This document shows, one piece after another, positions 51,709-61,540 of a stretch of 64,000 nt of DNA (within the stretch, counting starts at the first letter, position 1; every line of letters starts with the position of its first letter). The translations under genes and the position numbers were made by a program. Where the stretch lies: assembly GCA_023212725.1 (NCBI GenBank), contig JALBYF010000012.1:124001-188000 (forward strand). The letters are read 5' to 3'. Under the pieces are notes generated by a model. The model was not told the DNA's origin, searched no databases, and saw nothing but the letters and a program-made list of their open reading frames with translations. The DNA is from Tranzscheliella williamsii. Taxonomy: Eukaryota > Basidiomycota > Ustilaginomycetes > Ustilaginales > Ustilaginaceae.

Positions 51709-53644
51709 CTTGGCTATAACAGAAAGACAAGGGGAGCGATCCAAAACAGGGACGGCAAGTGGAAGCTAATGGAGCGCAAATGAACAGAGTGCTAATGCGG
51801 GACTGTTGCTATTGGGATAGATGGTACCCGAGCAAGCCTAGCTGTATGGCCACGCATCTTATAGCCTTCAGCAGCTGGCACGTTCTTCAGCGGAGGTGGT
51901 TGGGTACGGCAGGCACAATACCCAGAGCGCGGGCAAGCGGACAGTGTCGCTGGCCGTAGCTCGACAGGGATACCAGCCAGCGCGCCGCACGGACATGGAG
52001 AGGAGTGGCAGCTGCATGATGGCGAATACATCGAGATCTGCATGAAATCTCGCCCAGCGATGGCCCAGCTATTCTGTCTTCAGGTAAGCCGTGCATTGGG
52101 TGCATGGAGACGGCAGAGCTGGGCTTCTCACCCAAGCCAACAGAGGCACACTACGATCCAACGGCAGAAACTCGGTAAAGCGCCTGAGACGCATGACTAA
52201 GGCTGGCGGGCTAGCTGCTGTGGAGTGCATTGCAAGGACTGCAGGCGCTCGTCGCTTGACCCCCAACGACAAGTGTGAGTATCGTGTCAGCTTGACGAAG
52301 GGCAAACACAAGGGATTGATGTGGTAAACGAGCACCGCTCCACATTCACATTGGCGCCGAGGCCCGTAACCCTACTAGCAACGCGCTGGACCCGGAACGG
52401 CGAGCGGTAGTGCGCCTCTCATGAAAGACGCCGCCGCCGCCGCCGCCGTTCCGTGTCAAGCCTGCTGGGTAGGTGCAATGCGGGCAGCAATAGGCGATGG
52501 CAGAGAAAGGACCCCACACAGCCCAACGGTGCGGCACTCACCGCCTTTCCCGTGGGTGAAGAGAAGACCCAGTGCTTGGCCTCGAGAAGAAGATCTGCAC
52601 TTTGGTCCGTGCAGCAGGCGCTCTGCAACGAGGTGCTTACACTAGGAGCCAGAATGCCAATGTCGCCATGGCATTTGGGCAGTTGGAAGCGAGGGGTGGC
52701 TGCATTCTATAACGGCAGGGCAGGAGAGGTCGAGTGCGAGGCGTTGTGTGGCTGCGGCGACGCAGGGTCTTGCGTCCTGCACGGTGGCTAGGGTTCTGTC
52801 CGTGGTCCCGGCTGTTGCGAGGGGGATGAATCAGCCGGAAGAGCACCTCGGGAATAGCTTAGGAAAGCATGCAGAAATGGACAGCGTCCGTGCAGACGCC
52901 GTCGTGACGCACTCTTCCCCGCGCTTGGCCAACTCTTGGCTCTTGTTGCGCAGCGCCGGACGTGCGCCATCCCGCTGTGCCGTCTGCTTCGGTGCCCTCT
53001 ATGGCAGTCGGTAAAAGCGCTATAATGTGAAAAGACCGCTCGGCCGGCTCCACAAGCGCACGTCAACGCTTGGGCGGCGCCAGGGAACAGGTGGATTCCA
53101 ACCCCTCCTGCCGGCTGATCTAAGGCAACAATGGGAGGGCATGCAGCCCATCATCGGCCAGGCACGACCTGCTAGGCGGACAAGCACGACATCCTCGTTG
53201 CACATCTGCCGCTCAACTCCCATCATGCACGGACCGGAGCGGCACACCCCCAACATGGTCTCGCAGGCGACAGCGGCTTGCTCTCCACTCTAACAGAGCC
53301 CATGCCGCCCACCCACCCAAGCTTCGAAGCAAAAAGCGCGCTACCTTTGCTGCAGATGACAGCCAGGTACCACGCGCCCTCTCTGCTGTACATCGAGTCT
53401 ACCGGAGCGGGGCCATGGCAAGGTACGCATCTCCAACTGTCGAGCCTATGCGGTGCCAGGAGGACTGGCCCTGACAGTTCTGGGTGTGAGTGCGTTGGTA
53501 TTAGTTGACGAGGATGGGGGCGCGTCGTCGGGCTCGTCGATAGCGTACCGGCCGAATAGCTCGTGGGGTGTCGGCACACAACCCTTGTCGTGTGCACCAG
53601 GTGCGCCTGCGCTTGATAACCGCGATCAGACTTTGGCGATGCGA
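51709..53644. other. 1.9-kb region without a recognisable gene
   Basis: Only short open frames occur, scattered on both strands, none with a recognised domain or a convincing exon chain. Base composition is similar to neighbouring coding DNA, unlike the AT-rich island at 28-31 kb. A short GCC/CGC repeat lies at 52429-52448. It could hold a non-coding RNA or a divergent small gene; nothing supports a specific call. Confidence 0.45.
52429..52448 (+). repeat. GCC trinucleotide repeat
   Basis: About six and a half CGC/GCC units in a non-coding stretch upstream of the sugar-phosphate cyclase gene. Confidence 0.8.
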
Positions 53645-56068
53645 TCAGAAATCGTCGATGTCGTCTTCGGAGAGATACATCTTCTCTTCTACGGCCGATG
53701 GTTCCGCGGGTGGGGGAGGCCTCGCTGCGGCTTCAGCGGTGGTGGGATTCGCGGGTGGGTGTGGCTGGGCGGGGGCCTCGTCCAGAAGCTGTGTGTCTTC
53801 GACGCCGTTCTCGTGTTCGCCGAGGGCACGTGCCGCGAGGTCGGAGACGCCCGCGTAGTCGAAGCGCATGCGAGCAAGCTGTGCCAGCGCAGGCGGCGCG
53901 CCTGGCGGTCGGATCTTGGCAAGCAGAGGCACCACCTCGGTAGCGACAGTCACGCTGTCGCATTTAAACAGCCACGAGCGCCCATCGTCCCCCAAGCCAG
54001 CATCCCCGCGCGCGCCGCTCCCCCCGCTCCCACCGTCGTCGCCAGTATGGATCGAAGCATTGTTGAACCGCGTCCGCTTGATCTCCGGCCCACCGGCCTC
54101 GCCCCATCGCGTCGTCCCATTCGCAGCGCTGTGTGAAGCCGCCGACAGCTCGGTGCGGCGACTGGTAGAGCTCAGCCATGGCTTCAGATCGGCCACGTCC
54201 TCCCTCCTCTGTCGTGTCTTCTTCTGCACCTCCCAGTAGGTAGCTTTGCCGAGCTTCTGCCCCTTGCGAGGCACCGGGCTGGGCAGGCCTAGGAGTGCCC
54301 CGCGCACCGTGATCAAAAAGCAGTAGTAGGAGAGGAGCGAAGCGTGTCGATACTGCTCGTGCTCCGGTCCGAGCGAGTCGGCCAAGCTGATGCACTCGAG
54401 GATGGCTTCATCCTCCTCTATATCGAGGGTGAAAGGTGGGAAGTTCTGATGCAGGTAGAGCTGAAACATGGACGCATCGACCGGTAGATCCGCCCAGAGC
54501 CGATCCACGTTAACTCGAGACTTGCGACGCTGCAGGTGCATGAGGTGCTCGGGCAGCTCATCCTCGTCCTCCTCGACCACTGAGCCTTTAGAGTGTATAA
54601 TTTTCTCCATGGCTACAGCAAGCCTCTCCTTCAGATCTGACTCTTGCTTGAGATCAGTGGCGTCGTCGAGATCGGTTTGGATAGCGCCCTGTTGATGGTT
54701 CCGAGCCAATTTGGCATCTCTTGCATCGTCATCCTCGCCGCCGGGGTCGCCCGACCGTTTGTTGTAGAGCACTCGACCTATTGCATGAAACAAAGCCAGG
54801 GAGGATTCTCGCCCGGTGACAAGCGATAGAAGTTTTCTCAGGGAAGCGTCTGACCTCGCTGAACCTTTTTTGCCTTTTACAGATGTGGAAGACACCTCGT
54901 CCAAGAGTTTGCTGTTGGCACAGATGAATTGAAGGCTGTTAACAGCAGCGCGTACATCGCCGGACGAGTCTTGAGCGATGGCTTGCAGCAGGTCTAGTGG
55001 CGGTTTTGCGGGTTTTCTGGCGGACCCAGCAGCCTGGATCTGCAATGCTCTCTTCAATCCTTTCAGCAGAATGGTGGAGGCAACTGGATTGAAGCGGATC
55101 TCGGTGTAGGCTGGATGCTGACGTATGGCTTCACTGAGAGCGACTCGAGTGTCGATTATGGACGCCATTCTTTCGCGCCAAAGGTTGTTCGAGGCATCGG
55201 CCGCCCATCGGTCTTGGTCCTCTCGAGGTGTGCTTTCGGTGACTACAAGGACAAGCGGCACGTTGGGATGACCGCGTGATGTGAGCTGCGTCGACGTGTT
55301 GAGGTGTTGCTCCAAGACAGCTTGGAAGGACTGTCTTGTGGGAAGGTGATGGATGTTGGGCAGATCGTCGATTAAAATCAGCCTGTTGCGCTTGGTGGGG
55401 GCTTCTTTTTGGTAGATCTCTGAAGATGAGGACGGTGTCGAAGCGGTGGCCTGAAGGTCGAGAGCCGGGAATCTGGCGCCTCTTTGCAAAAAGTCGGCAA
55501 AGCGTTCGGCAAAGGTCTGTCCAGAATCATACAGGGAAGCGTCGTAAACTGCCGACTGATTGCTCCACTCGAGGACGTCGAAGTCCAGATCGATCGAGGT
55601 AGAAAGGGCACGGATCACGGCGGTCTTTCCCGCGCCTGCTGGGCCGGTCAGCGTGAGGATCTTGCGAGCTTTGGTTCTGCCAGGCTCTGACGAAAAGGCT
55701 TCGCTCAGCCATTTGCGTACGTCGAGCACCTTCTTGGGGTGGATAGCGAGATCTTCTGCAGTGGCTGGTGCCAATCTTTCGGACCACAGCGCTGTGTCTG
55801 TGCAGTCCACATCGTTGTCCTGTGTGCCAGGGCTTTGTTTTTGCTTTGCTTTTCCCTTGTTTAGTGTGGCAGGTCGCTCTGGCTCGGCTGGCGGCTTGGG
55901 AGAAGAGCTCGATTCTGGGAGGGAAAAGGAAGGCGTATGACTCAATGGCCTCGATCCGAACGGTCTGGAGGCGTGCGAAGAAAAGTCGAGCTTGTTCTGC
56001 TTCCACTTTGGCCGGGACGACGAAGAGGTGGACCGGGAAGGAGCCGGCCTAGGCTGATTCGCAGGCAT
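53645..56068 (-). CDS. RAD17: Checkpoint clamp loader Rad17 (yeast Rad24)
   Basis: Intron-free gene for 807 residues. The Rad17 signature LWSERLAPATAEDLAIHPKK (about 94-113) precedes an AAA+ module: Walker A GPAGAGKT (142-149) and Walker B LILIDD (230-235). An RFC-like helical part follows (DSSGDVRAAVNSLQFICANS). The N-terminus is Ser/Pro-rich and the C-terminus acidic (YLSEDDIDDF). Rad17 replaces Rfc1 in an RFC-like complex and loads the 9-1-1 clamp at damaged DNA, activating ATR-type signalling. An ACGCGT box lies 164 bases upstream of the start. The gene is divergent from the importin gene. Confidence 0.92.
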   Translation of the reverse strand: MPANQPRPAPSRSTSSSSRPKWKQNKLDFSSHASRPFGSRPLSHTPSFSLPESSSSPKPPAEPERPATLNKGKAKQKQSPGTQDNDVDCTDTALWSERLAPATAEDLAIHPKKVLDVRKWLSEAFSSEPGRTKARKILTLTGPAGAGKTAVIRALSTSIDLDFDVLEWSNQSAVYDASLYDSGQTFAERFADFLQRGARFPALDLQATASTPSSSSEIYQKEAPTKRNRLILIDDLPNIHHLPTRQSFQAVLEQHLNTSTQLTSRGHPNVPLVLVVTESTPREDQDRWAADASNNLWRERMASIIDTRVALSEAIRQHPAYTEIRFNPVASTILLKGLKRALQIQAAGSARKPAKPPLDLLQAIAQDSSGDVRAAVNSLQFICANSKLLDEVSSTSVKGKKGSARSDASLRKLLSLVTGRESSLALFHAIGRVLYNKRSGDPGGEDDDARDAKLARNHQQGAIQTDLDDATDLKQESDLKERLAVAMEKIIHSKGSVVEEDEDELPEHLMHLQRRKSRVNVDRLWADLPVDASMFQLYLHQNFPPFTLDIEEDEAILECISLADSLGPEHEQYRHASLLSYYCFLITVRGALLGLPSPVPRKGQKLGKATYWEVQKKTRQRREDVADLKPWLSSTSRRTELSAASHSAANGTTRWGEAGGPEIKRTRFNNASIHTGDDGGSGGSGARGDAGLGDDGRSWLFKCDSVTVATEVVPLLAKIRPPGAPPALAQLARMRFDYAGVSDLAARALGEHENGVEDTQLLDEAPAQPHPPANPTTAEAAARPPPPAEPSAVEEKMYLSEDDIDDF

Positions 56069-56572
56069 GTTCGAGCGACCATGGCCATCAGCTCAAGGAA
56101 GCCAACGCAAGAAGAGTCATGATCATCAAGCCCTCGAGACCGAGAGCAACATGGCCTAGCCAAAGTGGAGTGTGGGTTGTTCTCCAACAGCCGGCCGAGT
56201 GGTTGAAAAGGAAAAGGTTGCGGCGCTTGGCACGCGTCGAGGAACGACAGAAAAGCACACGTTTGAGTGTTGTTCTCAATGCACCGACAGCCAACTTAAC
56301 AGCTCATAGCTTCTCCCTTTCCAAATTTTTGCTAGAAATCCTAAACCGTTTTAAAGCTCCAACCCGCATCCGTTTCTATTGACGATGATTTGCGAATTCC
56401 TATACGATATAGCAGCAAAGCGTTGAGAAGACAAAGCAAAACTACTCGAGGCTGCTCGACAGGCACAGGTTCGACCTGATTTTGGCTTGCCTGCCCCGCT
56501 TGCCCGGCCTCAGCTCCCCCATCATCCACCTGCCCTTGGGATAGCCTGCTGCTGTCCACTGAACTGCCCATC
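56069..56572. promoter_or_regulatory. Divergent promoter Rad17 / importin
   Basis: A 504-base spacer between divergent start codons. It contains ACGCGT at 56232-56237, an A/T-rich patch at about 56315-56350, and a pyrimidine-rich leader before the importin ATG. Confidence 0.55.
56232..56237. promoter_or_regulatory. MluI cell-cycle box (ACGCGT)
   Basis: ACGCGT lies 164 bases from the Rad17 start codon, in the range expected for an MBF site. Function is inferred only from the sequence and the nature of the gene. Confidence 0.4.
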
Positions 56573-59500
56573 ATGGACGCTTTGGTTCAGGTCTTCGCCC
56601 ACTCGTTGGATCCCAACCCCAACGCGCGCAGAACGGCAGAGCTGGAGCTGAAGAAGGTCGAGGCGCAAGATGGCATGCTCTCGTCCGTCTTCCAGATCGT
56701 GGCATCGGCGCAGATCGACCTTGCTGTGCGCCAGGCCGCTGCCATCTACTCCAAGAACCGCATCCGTCGGCACTGGGACGCCAGTCCTGTCCGCGGCGGT
56801 CCGAATCTCGTTGTCATTTCCGAAGGCGACCGCCAGGCGATCAAGTCGCTTCTCCTGCCGACGCTCGTGGATGCTCCCGCCCAGATCCGCGTCCATGTGG
56901 CCAGCGCCCTGAACGTGGTCGCTCGCTGCGACTTCCCCGACTCGTGGCCCAACCTGATGGACCAAATCGGCGAGCTGCTCCAGAGCCAGTCTCCCCAGCA
57001 GGTGTACGGCGGCCTGCGCGCCCTGCTCGAAGTCGTTCGGGCCTACAGGTGGAACAACGGCGCCAAGATGATGGAGAAGCTGGCTCCTTCTACGCTGCCC
57101 CACATCCTCCAAACTGGAAATACCCTGCTGGCCTCTGACAATGCTTCGTCTGCCGAGATCGGCGAGATCTTGTATCTCGTTCTCAAGGTGTACAAGACCA
57201 GCATGCACACTGAACTCACCACCCACCAGCAGTCGCACGACAGCATTGTTCCGTGGGGCACCTTCCTACTCAACGTGGTACAGAAAGAGATTGACCCGGC
57301 ACAGCTGCCGTCCGACGACGAGGCACGCGAGGTTGCGCCTTGGTGGAAGGCCAAGAAGTGGGCCTTCCACTCGCTCAACCAGCTTTTCTCCCGCTATGGC
57401 AACCCGTCGCAACTGCCCTCGGACATGAACAAGTACAAGCCGTTTGCCGACAACTTTGTCCAGACGTTTGCGCCAGAAATCCTCAAAGTCTATCTGCGGA
57501 TTGTTGAAGCCAATACGCAGGGCAAGATGTGGATTTCCCAAAAGGCTTTCTACTTTCTCTGCATGTTCTTCACCGAGTGCGTCAAGCCCAAGTCGACGTG
57601 GGCCATGCTCAAGCCGCATGTCTTGCAGCTTACGCAGAGCTTTGCCTTCCCGCGCATGTGCTTTAGCGAGGAGGATGACGAGCTGTGGGAGCTGGACGCC
57701 GTCGACTTTGTCCGTGCCAATCTGGATCCCTTGGCCGAGGTGGGCAGCCCGTCTGGGTCGGCGGCTACGTTTGTCCAGACGGTGGCGAGCAAGCGGACCA
57801 AGAGCATGTTTATGCCGCTGCTCGAGTTTATCACCTCGGTGGTGAACGGCTACCCGGGGCAGCGGAGCGCGCGCGAGAAGGATGGCGCCTTCCATCTCTG
57901 CCGCGCGATCGACCAGACCATGGTCCACCATGAGAGCGTCGCTGGCATGCTCGACGGCTTTTTCGCACAGCACGTGATTCCGGAGCTGAAGAGCGAGCAT
58001 CGCTTTTTGCGGTACCGGGCGTGCGACCTGGTCAAGTCGTTTGACCAGAACGGCATGCCGTGGTCCAACAATGCGACGTTGGAGGCGGCGTTCCGTGGCG
58101 TCATGGAGTGCATTGGCGATGCCGAGCTGCCGGTGCGCGTCGCCGCGGCCGAGGCGGTCGGCTCGCTGATCGACCACGACGAGGTGCACGCTGCAATGGC
58201 GCCCAACGCTGCCCGCCTGATGCAGGAGCTGCTCAAGCTCTCCGACGAGACCGACCTGGACATCCTGGCCCCCACCAAGAGCAAGGTGGTGGCCAACTTT
58301 GGCGAAGAGCTCCTCCCGTTTTCGGTCCAGCTGACCGAGCAGATGGCCAAGTCCTACCTGCGCCTCGTCAACGAGAATCTCGAGTCGTCCGACCGCGACC
58401 CGGACGGCACCATGGAACTCAGCATCGACAATCACGAGGACGACAAGCTCTTCGCCGCCATGGGCTGCCTCAGCACCATCTTTCAGATCATCGCCTCGGC
58501 CGAGTCCAAGCCCGAGATTCTGGAACGGCTCGAGGCGGTCGTGCTGCCCATTGTCGCCTTCACGCTGGAGAAGGACTGCGTGGAGCTGTTTGACGACTGC
58601 CTCGAGCTGACCGACACGCTGACCTACTACCAGAAGAAGATTAGCGCGGGCATGTGGCACATCTTTGAGCTGATTTACAAGAGCTTCAAGGGGGCGGGGA
58701 TTGACTACCTGTCGGAGATGCTGCCGACGGTGGACAACTGCGTCTCGTACGGGCTGGAGGCGGTGCAGGCGTCGAGCGAGTACAAGGGCATGTTGGTCGA
58801 CATGTTTCTGACGGCGATCACGTCGGATCAGCTGGGGTTGACGGACCAGGTGGCGGCGTGCAAGCTGGCGGATGTGATTTTGCTGCTGCTGCGGGGAGGG
58901 GTGGACGAGGCGGTGCCGCAGATGGTGCAGGCGGTGCTGCCGCACACGCTGGACGAGGACAAGATCAAGGCGGACGTGCGCAAGTGGTCGGTGCTGGTGG
59001 TGCTCGACGCGCTGGTCTACGATGCCGGCATGACGCTCCGTGTGCTCGAGGCGGCGGGCGCCACCGCCTCGTTCTTCTCCGCCGTGACACAGCTGCTTCC
59101 CAAGCTGTCGCGCGTCCACGAGAAGAAGGTCGCCGCGTCGGCGATTTTGCAGCTGCTCGCCGTCGAGCCGGCGGCGCTGCCGGCGACGCTGCAGACCAAC
59201 CTCGCCGCGTTCCTCGTCGCGCTCGCCACCCAGCTCGACGGCCTGCCCGAGGCAGTCCGCAAGCGCAATGAGCTGCTGGAAGCATTTGAAAACGACGACG
59301 ACGAGGAAGACGAAACCTCGTTCGCATCCGCCTCTGGCGGCCTCCCCGTCGACGCGGCGGCGGACGACGTGGATGACGACAAGGATGTGGTGGACGAGGA
59401 CAACGAGTACCTGGAGATGTTCGCGCGCGAGCGTGCCAAGCTCCGCGCCGCCGCCAACGGCGAATCCTTGGACGACGACGACGAGGACGACGAGGACGAG

Positions 59501-59707
59501 TTCGCCGACGACGAAGACGACGAACTCAGCTACGAGAGCCCCATGGACGGCGTCCCCGTCTTCGAGCAGTTCCGGGAGCTCCTGGCGCGCTACCAGCACC
59601 ACCGCCCCGACACGTGGGCGCAGATCTCGGCGCAGCTCACCCCAGACCAGATCGCCCTCATCCAGCGCGCCGCCGAGGGCAAGGACGAGCAGGTCAAGAC
59701 CCTCTAG
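56573..59707 (+). CDS. Importin-beta family karyopherin (importin-7/8, Nmd5/Sxm1 type)
   Basis: Intron-free gene for 1044 residues. The importin-beta N-terminal domain is clear (NARRTAELELKKVEAQDGML, then LAVRQAAAIYSKNRIRRHWD), followed by HEAT repeats such as PKSTWAMLKPHVLQLTQSFA and LRYRACDLVKSFDQNGMPWS. The acidic C-terminal stretch (about 965-1005) and the closing FEQFRELLARYQHHRPDTWA place it with importin-7/8 and yeast Nmd5/Sxm1. These carry ribosomal proteins, histones, TFIIS or La protein into the nucleus under Ran control. The GC-ending codon bias is extreme and leaves an 824-codon open frame on the opposite strand, judged a shadow. Which yeast paralogue it matches best was not resolved. 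Confidence 0.92.
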   Translation: MDALVQVFAHSLDPNPNARRTAELELKKVEAQDGMLSSVFQIVASAQIDLAVRQAAAIYSKNRIRRHWDASPVRGGPNLVVISEGDRQAIKSLLLPTLVDAPAQIRVHVASALNVVARCDFPDSWPNLMDQIGELLQSQSPQQVYGGLRALLEVVRAYRWNNGAKMMEKLAPSTLPHILQTGNTLLASDNASSAEIGEILYLVLKVYKTSMHTELTTHQQSHDSIVPWGTFLLNVVQKEIDPAQLPSDDEAREVAPWWKAKKWAFHSLNQLFSRYGNPSQLPSDMNKYKPFADNFVQTFAPEILKVYLRIVEANTQGKMWISQKAFYFLCMFFTECVKPKSTWAMLKPHVLQLTQSFAFPRMCFSEEDDELWELDAVDFVRANLDPLAEVGSPSGSAATFVQTVASKRTKSMFMPLLEFITSVVNGYPGQRSAREKDGAFHLCRAIDQTMVHHESVAGMLDGFFAQHVIPELKSEHRFLRYRACDLVKSFDQNGMPWSNNATLEAAFRGVMECIGDAELPVRVAAAEAVGSLIDHDEVHAAMAPNAARLMQELLKLSDETDLDILAPTKSKVVANFGEELLPFSVQLTEQMAKSYLRLVNENLESSDRDPDGTMELSIDNHEDDKLFAAMGCLSTIFQIIASAESKPEILERLEAVVLPIVAFTLEKDCVELFDDCLELTDTLTYYQKKISAGMWHIFELIYKSFKGAGIDYLSEMLPTVDNCVSYGLEAVQASSEYKGMLVDMFLTAITSDQLGLTDQVAACKLADVILLLLRGGVDEAVPQMVQAVLPHTLDEDKIKADVRKWSVLVVLDALVYDAGMTLRVLEAAGATASFFSAVTQLLPKLSRVHEKKVAASAILQLLAVEPAALPATLQTNLAAFLVALATQLDGLPEAVRKRNELLEAFENDDDEEDETSFASASGGLPVDAAADDVDDDKDVVDEDNEYLEMFARERAKLRAAANGESLDDDDEDDEDEFADDEDDELSYESPMDGVPVFEQFRELLARYQHHRPDTWAQISAQLTPDQIALIQRAAEGKDEQVKTL

Positions 59708-59805
59708 CCCGCATGCCCCGCGTCGCTTCCCCAGTGTCACCTATTCCCACACGCATCACATCATTGCACGCACAGTTACAGAGGCGCGAGTGTGCGGCTG
59801 GTGCG

Positions 59806-60733
59806 CTACGGCGCGCAAAGGGCGAGAATGTGCTCCTGCTGTGCGTCTGCGCCGCGCCGGTATGCAAGCCCGGCCGCCGGATCGTCGACGGCGGGGACGA
59901 GGCCGCGGAGGGAAATGTCGTAGACGATCTCCTCGATCTTCTTGACGTCGTACTGTGCGGGGTGGGGGGGGGGCGCGTCAGCGGGGGTGCGCGGGGCAGT
60001 GGGCAGGGCGGGGGGACACTCACCTTGATCGCGTCGAAACGCTTGCGCAGGCTGTCGTTCTTGAGGTTGAGCAGCTGGAAGCCGGCGTGCACGTCCTTGA
60101 CGAACGCGGCAAGCCGGACGGGCGTGCTGAAGTCGCCGAGCGTGACCGCGTTGACGGCGAGCCGGGCGAGCTCGTTGATCATGTTGATCAGCCCGTGCAG
60201 GTAGTCCTCGGTGGCGAGCTGCACGCGCGTCGCCGCCGCCTCGCCCAGCCCCAGCACCGCGGCCACCTGCGCCTTGGTCACCAACCCGCCCGTCCGCAGC
60301 AGCGTCGTCAGCGCCACCGTCGAGACCAGATTCTTCAGCGGAAACGAAAAGTCATCACACCACTACCTCCCCGCAACATCCCACCGGCAGCAGCGCGGCC
60401 AACAAGGTCGATCCTGTCAGCACGGTGCTCGTCACGCCCATGCCGACGCAGCGGAGGACTTACGCGGTAGTACTGATTCTCCGGGACGAGCTGGACGAGC
60501 TGGTGCAGCGCCTGTCGAGTTTTGGAATAGAGCGGGACGGTCTGCTGGACAATGCGCTCCACCTCGCTGGCTTTGGCGGAGTGGATGGCGTTGAGGAGCG
60601 ACGAAAGCGAGCGATAGCAGCGGTCGAGCTCCTTGGACTGGTCGCGGATCGCATCAGCAAGCTCCCTCTCCGCCTCGAGCTCCTTGAAGAGCGGCTCCAA
60701 GTCGACCGTGATGGACGGCTCGCTCGCCGACAT
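59806..60733 (-). CDS. TSN: Translin
   Basis: Three exons on the minus strand: 60733-60464, 60362-60024 and 59952-59806; the product has 251 residues. The translin fold is clear: ENQYYR at the end of exon 1, then YLHGLINMINELARLAVNAV, GFQLLNLKNDSLRKRFDAIK and YDVKKIEEIVYDISLRGL over the exon 2/3 junction. For intron 1, the acceptor GTAG at 60363 adds WCDDFSFPLK after QYYR, matching the family, where a nearer-in-frame AAG acceptor would delete it. Translin with TRAX forms the C3PO nuclease, which removes RISC passenger strands and processes tRNA in various organisms. Its stop is 98 bases from that of the convergent importin gene. Confidence 0.93.
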
Positions 60734-61540
60734 GCTCGCCTTCCGTCTCGCTGCGAGGCGGTCGTAGTCGGACGTGCTACCAGCTGAACAGCGTTAGGCC
60801 GTGCAAGTCACAGTCTAGTCGCAGTGATGGCGATGTGAGTGAGGTGGAGCAAGAAAAGCCAAGCTCGTAGCTGCTCATAACGTGAACCCTCCGCTGCTGG
60901 TAATTTCAACCTGCTTTAGATCGGACAACGTTACAGCCACACCCCCATATGATTCTTTACAGCCACGCTCTTTTCCCGATTTGCGCGGTCATACTGGATC
61001 GAGTTCACCAACCTAACACTTGCTTCCTTCGTGAGTTACCCGAAGAACGCTCGCTCCTATCATAGAGCAAAGCTGAGGTCTTTGTTTGCTGTTGTTTGAA
61101 TCGGGGAAAGAGCGTGGCTATACAGAAAGGGGGTGTGGCTGTAACATTGCCCTTTCCAGCAGCTTGAGTTTCACGTTGCGCCTGGCTCGTGGCTCGTGTC
61201 TTGGCTGGGACGCCGTGGCTGAAGGCGAGTACGTAAGCATGACGATGCTCAACTCCGCGTTTTTGACGGGAAATTTTTGGAGTTTCGGTGGAATTTTTCT
61301 GCGTGGAGCCGTGCCGGGTGTGAGAGCTTAGGAGATGGGTGCAGGGGCAGGGCCAGCGTCACTGTGACTTGAGCGTCCACCATCTTGACTGTCTTGCTTA
61401 TCGCTACCCTTCTGCTAGCTGCTGCCGACGCTGTGAACCGAACGCCGAACGAGAAGCGACTTAGAGCTGGAGCCGCGCTGCCGAAGCTAATACGGCGAGA
61501 CTTGGAAGCGAACCAGACACGAGGAGCGACACGAGGAGCG
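60734..61540. promoter_or_regulatory. Divergent region translin / L1-domain protein
   Basis: About 800 bases between divergent starts, with no recognised gene. The frame of the L1-domain gene is open upstream to 61385, but the first 52 codons start at a non-ATG codon and were left out. Confidence 0.5.

Noticed and set aside
57266..59740. 824-codon open frame antisense to the importin gene
   Set aside because: It mirrors the importin gene exactly, has a composition explained by GC-ending codons on the other strand, and shows no domain.
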